Shown here piece after piece: positions 4,256 through 5,869 of a stretch of 5,869 nucleotides of DNA. Numbering within the stretch: position 1 is the first letter of the stretch; every line of letters begins with the position of its first letter. This stretch comes from Ruminococcus sp. UBA1394 (GTDB taxonomy: Bacteria; Bacillota; Clostridia; Oscillospirales; Ruminococcaceae). The stretch is from assembly GCA_002305725.1 (NCBI GenBank), contig DBQM01000016.1, positions 81,616-87,484 on the forward strand, in the 5' to 3' direction. The translations under genes were made by a program, and so were the position numbers. The notes beneath the pieces were generated by a model. The model was not told where the DNA came from. It searched no databases and worked only from the letters and a program-made list of their open reading frames with translations.

Positions 4256-5869
4256 CAGTTGATCCTCCTTTTCGCTTTAAGATTTGAGATCCAATTAAAC
4301 ACGGTATCTCTCCGATTGTCATAATTAGGATCACGGGGGTGTGTATCTATGTATTGGTCTACAGAGTTTAGGAAATCAATATACGTTCCATTATGGACTG
4401 TTTTACCTGAATCAAGCGATTGCAATTCCGATTCACTTGCAAACGCTGTTTCAAACTCAGATCTAATCAGGTCAGGCTGATTGTTGAAATAGGCAGTCCT
4501 AATGGTATCTTTTCCAATGGCATCTTCGAGTGCTTTCACTACTTCAACTTGTTGCTGATAAGATGTTGAGGTATAGTCGAATCCCATTTCTTCCATATCT
4601 CTCATAGCATATAGTTCGGTAACACCTTCATTAAGATTTGTGCTGCGCCGATAGGTTGACATTCCCTCAACAATTTCAAGATTACCATTTAAGCCACCGT
4701 TACTTGCTAAATGGAGAGATTCGTGTTCTATGGTAGCCATAATTTCAGTCATATCTCCATTGCGAGGGGCATCTACGTAGATTTCATCGGTTGCAGGGCA
4801 ATAGAAGCCAACGGTATTATCGCTGTATTTCCCTCCTGATGCTTCATACGCCTTTCTACATTCTTCGGTATCAGCAATCTTTATGTGTTTCGGAATTTCA
4901 TTTATTCTATCTTCACTAACAAGATCACCATATTTTTCTCCGATATGCTTCTGAGCAGTATTATACATCAAATCTTTATCTTCGTCAGATAAATCATCGA
5001 AGTCCATACCTTCTATTGCTTTAACAAAATCTTGTTCTTCATCAACATTATCAGCGACATCTTCGGGTTGCTGTAATATTTGTGAAGTTGTATCAAGTGA
5101 ATCAACTTCATCGTTTGATGCAAAAGAAGTTCCGCTACCTTGAGGTTCATTCTGCTGTGAGCTTCCACCAAAAAGACTTGCAAAGAAATCAGAAACTTTT
5201 CCTCTTTCCTCCGTAGGATCGACAATGTCATTTTCTACAAAGGAGTTCGAGGTATCAACTCCTGCGATCTCGTTTTGGAGAGCTTCATTTAGTGACTGCC
5301 ATTCGGGATCTTTCATATAAGTATCTCTATCCCAAATTCCATAATTATGAGAACCCATATAGTCCATCATTTGTTCTTGTGCAGTTTGGGGGATACCCAA
5401 TTCTGCTTTCAAATCTCTGTTGATGCTAATCCATTCAGGATCGGACATATAGGTATCCTTATCATCAAGACCATAATTATGAGAATTCATATAATCGGAC
5501 ATTCTGTCCATAGCAGACTTTTCATCCGTATCGGAAACAGCATCGTCAGTCATACGAGATTCTAATGTATTTGAATCATCATAGCCGTCCGCTTGCTCAT
5601 CTTGTGATGTATCATTATTCATAGCTTCATTAATTGCGAAATCATTTAATGGAGCATCATACTGTTCAGCGGGCAGTTCATTTGATTCATCAGTTGTACT
5701 ATCGTCCAACTGCTCATTCTGAGTGTCCTCGGTCTGCTCGGTAGAGCCATCGTCTTCCGTTTCGGAAGCGGTTTCTTCTGCAACCTCATCGGTTACAGCA
5801 TCATCCTTCTGCTCATTCTGAGTGTCCTCGGTCAGCTCGGTGGAATCAGTATCTTCCGTTTCAGTAGCG
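4255..5869 (-). CDS. Acidic repeat-containing protein with HEXXH zinc-peptidase domain, N-terminus beyond window
   Basis: The frame stays open from the right edge (538 full codons), so the true start is outside; a TTG at 5709 is only an internal Leu codon. Residues below are numbered from it. The visible N-terminal part is an Asp/Glu/Thr/Gln-rich low-complexity region with a 33-codon repeat. Two 36-residue repeats follow (70-105 and 114-149), then an acidic linker. The C-terminal domain has a zincin signature: IMATIEHESLHLAS (323-336) gives HESLH at 329-333, and LNEGVTELYA (359-368) carries glutamates that could supply the third zinc ligand, as in gluzincins. C284 and C304 flank a segment just before the strand EIYVDAP. 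The domain continues about 115 residues after the second motif. Substrate and location are unknown, and no signal peptide can be judged. It is the first gene visible in the operon with the SPFH-SHOCT and membrane proteins. Confidence 0.85.
   Translation of the reverse strand, partial: ATETEDTDSTELTEDTQNEQKDDAVTDEVAEETASETEDDGSTEQTEDTQNEQLDDSTTDESNELPAEQYDAPLNDFAINEAMNNDTSQDEQADGYDDSNTLESRMTDDAVSDTDEKSAMDRMSDYMNSHNYGLDDKDTYMSDPEWISINRDLKAELGIPQTAQEQMMDYMGSHNYGIWDRDTYMKDPEWQSLNEALQNEIAGVDTSNSFVENDIVDPTEERGKVSDFFASLFGGSSQQNEPQGSGTSFASNDEVDSLDTTSQILQQPEDVADNVDEEQDFVKAIEGMDFDDLSDEDKDLMYNTAQKHIGEKYGDLVSEDRINEIPKHIKIADTEECRKAYEASGGKYSDNTVGFYCPATDEIYVDAPRNGDMTEIMATIEHESLHLASNGGLNGNLEIVEGMSTYRRSTNLNEGVTELYAMRDMEEMGFDYTSTSYQQQVEVVKALEDAIGKDTIRTAYFNNQPDLIRSEFETAFASESELQSLDSGKTVHNGTYIDFLNSVDQYIDTHPRDPNYDNRRDTVFNWISNLKAKRRIN
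4264..4269 (-). promoter_or_regulatory. Strong ribosome binding site inside the peptidase gene end
   Basis: AGGAGG on the minus strand lies within the last codons of the upstream gene, 8 bases before ATG 4255. With the TGATG junction it indicates coupled but independently strong translation of the helical protein. Confidence 0.75.
5263..5502 (-). repeat. Two 36-residue direct repeats inside the peptidase-like protein (period 132 bases)
   Basis: Copies at 5395-5502 and 5263-5370 encode the pattern DYMxSHNYGxxDxDTYMxDPEWxSxNxxLxxE. About 22 of 36 residues are identical, and the DNA keeps near-identical stretches such as CCATAATTATGAGAA on the plus strand. The conserved aromatic and His/Asn/Gly positions suggest small binding modules rather than linker. 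Confidence 0.85.
5710..5869 (-). repeat. Tandem 99-base (33-codon) repeat encoding an acidic tract, cut by window edge
   Basis: The segment 5710-5770 recurs at 5809-5869 with roughly 52 of 61 bases identical and the first 25 bases exact. Both encode TEDTQNEQ preceded by Ser/Thr/Glu-rich sequence. The offset is a multiple of three, so the frame is kept. The second copy runs into the window edge and the array may continue. Confidence 0.85.

Noticed and set aside
5013..5565. Leftward frame at 5013-5231 and rightward frame at 5347-5565
   Set aside because: Both lie inside the large peptidase-like gene in other frames and reflect its biased acidic codon composition and repeats.
5707..5709. TTG as the start of the peptidase-like gene
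   Set aside because: The frame remains open upstream to the window edge with the same acidic, repeated composition, and no ribosome site precedes the TTG; it is an internal Leu codon.

Overview
The window looks like accessory DNA from a low-to-moderate GC Gram-positive bacterium, most likely a gut-type Clostridia member (Lachnospiraceae/Ruminococcaceae range). The evidence is strong AGGAGG-type ribosome sites, consensus sigma-A promoters, codon use, and an ImmR/ImmA-type regulator pair of the kind known from Gram-positive integrative elements. No integrase, transposase, relaxase, tRNA, rRNA or CRISPR array is visible, so the host and any element boundaries are inference.

Left half (1-1908): a Y-family (lesion-bypass) DNA polymerase runs leftward off the window edge. 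It is divergent from a rightward pair, an XRE/Cro-CI type regulator and an ImmA/IrrE-type zinc peptidase. The 162-base gap between them is densely organised. It holds two sigma-A promoters with exact TTGACA-17-TATAAT consensus, facing each other, and four copies of a 19-base palindromic operator (consensus TTCACAAACCGTTTGTGAA). One operator lies in the spacer of each promoter, one covers both predicted start points, and one perfect copy lies in the regulator's leader. By analogy with ICEBs1 ImmR/ImmA, the likely logic is that the regulator represses the polymerase and itself until the peptidase cleaves it after DNA damage, which would be a LexA-independent SOS-like switch. A strong hairpin at 1868-1908 separates this module from the next.

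Right half (1910-5869): four tightly packed leftward genes form one operon, whose promoter lies beyond the right edge. In transcription order they are: a large acidic, repeat-containing protein with a HEXXH zinc-peptidase signature (N-terminus outside the window); a helical protein of unknown function; an SPFH-domain protein with a Gly/Ala/Pro-rich linker and a C-terminal SHOCT domain (YdjI-like); and a four-helix membrane protein with a cytoplasmic helical tail. Gene junctions overlap by one base or are separated by 2 to 10 bases, so the products probably act together, plausibly at the membrane. The combination of a repeat-bearing metallopeptidase with an SPFH-SHOCT protein is the least familiar part of the window.

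There is no gene-free stretch longer than 300 bases.
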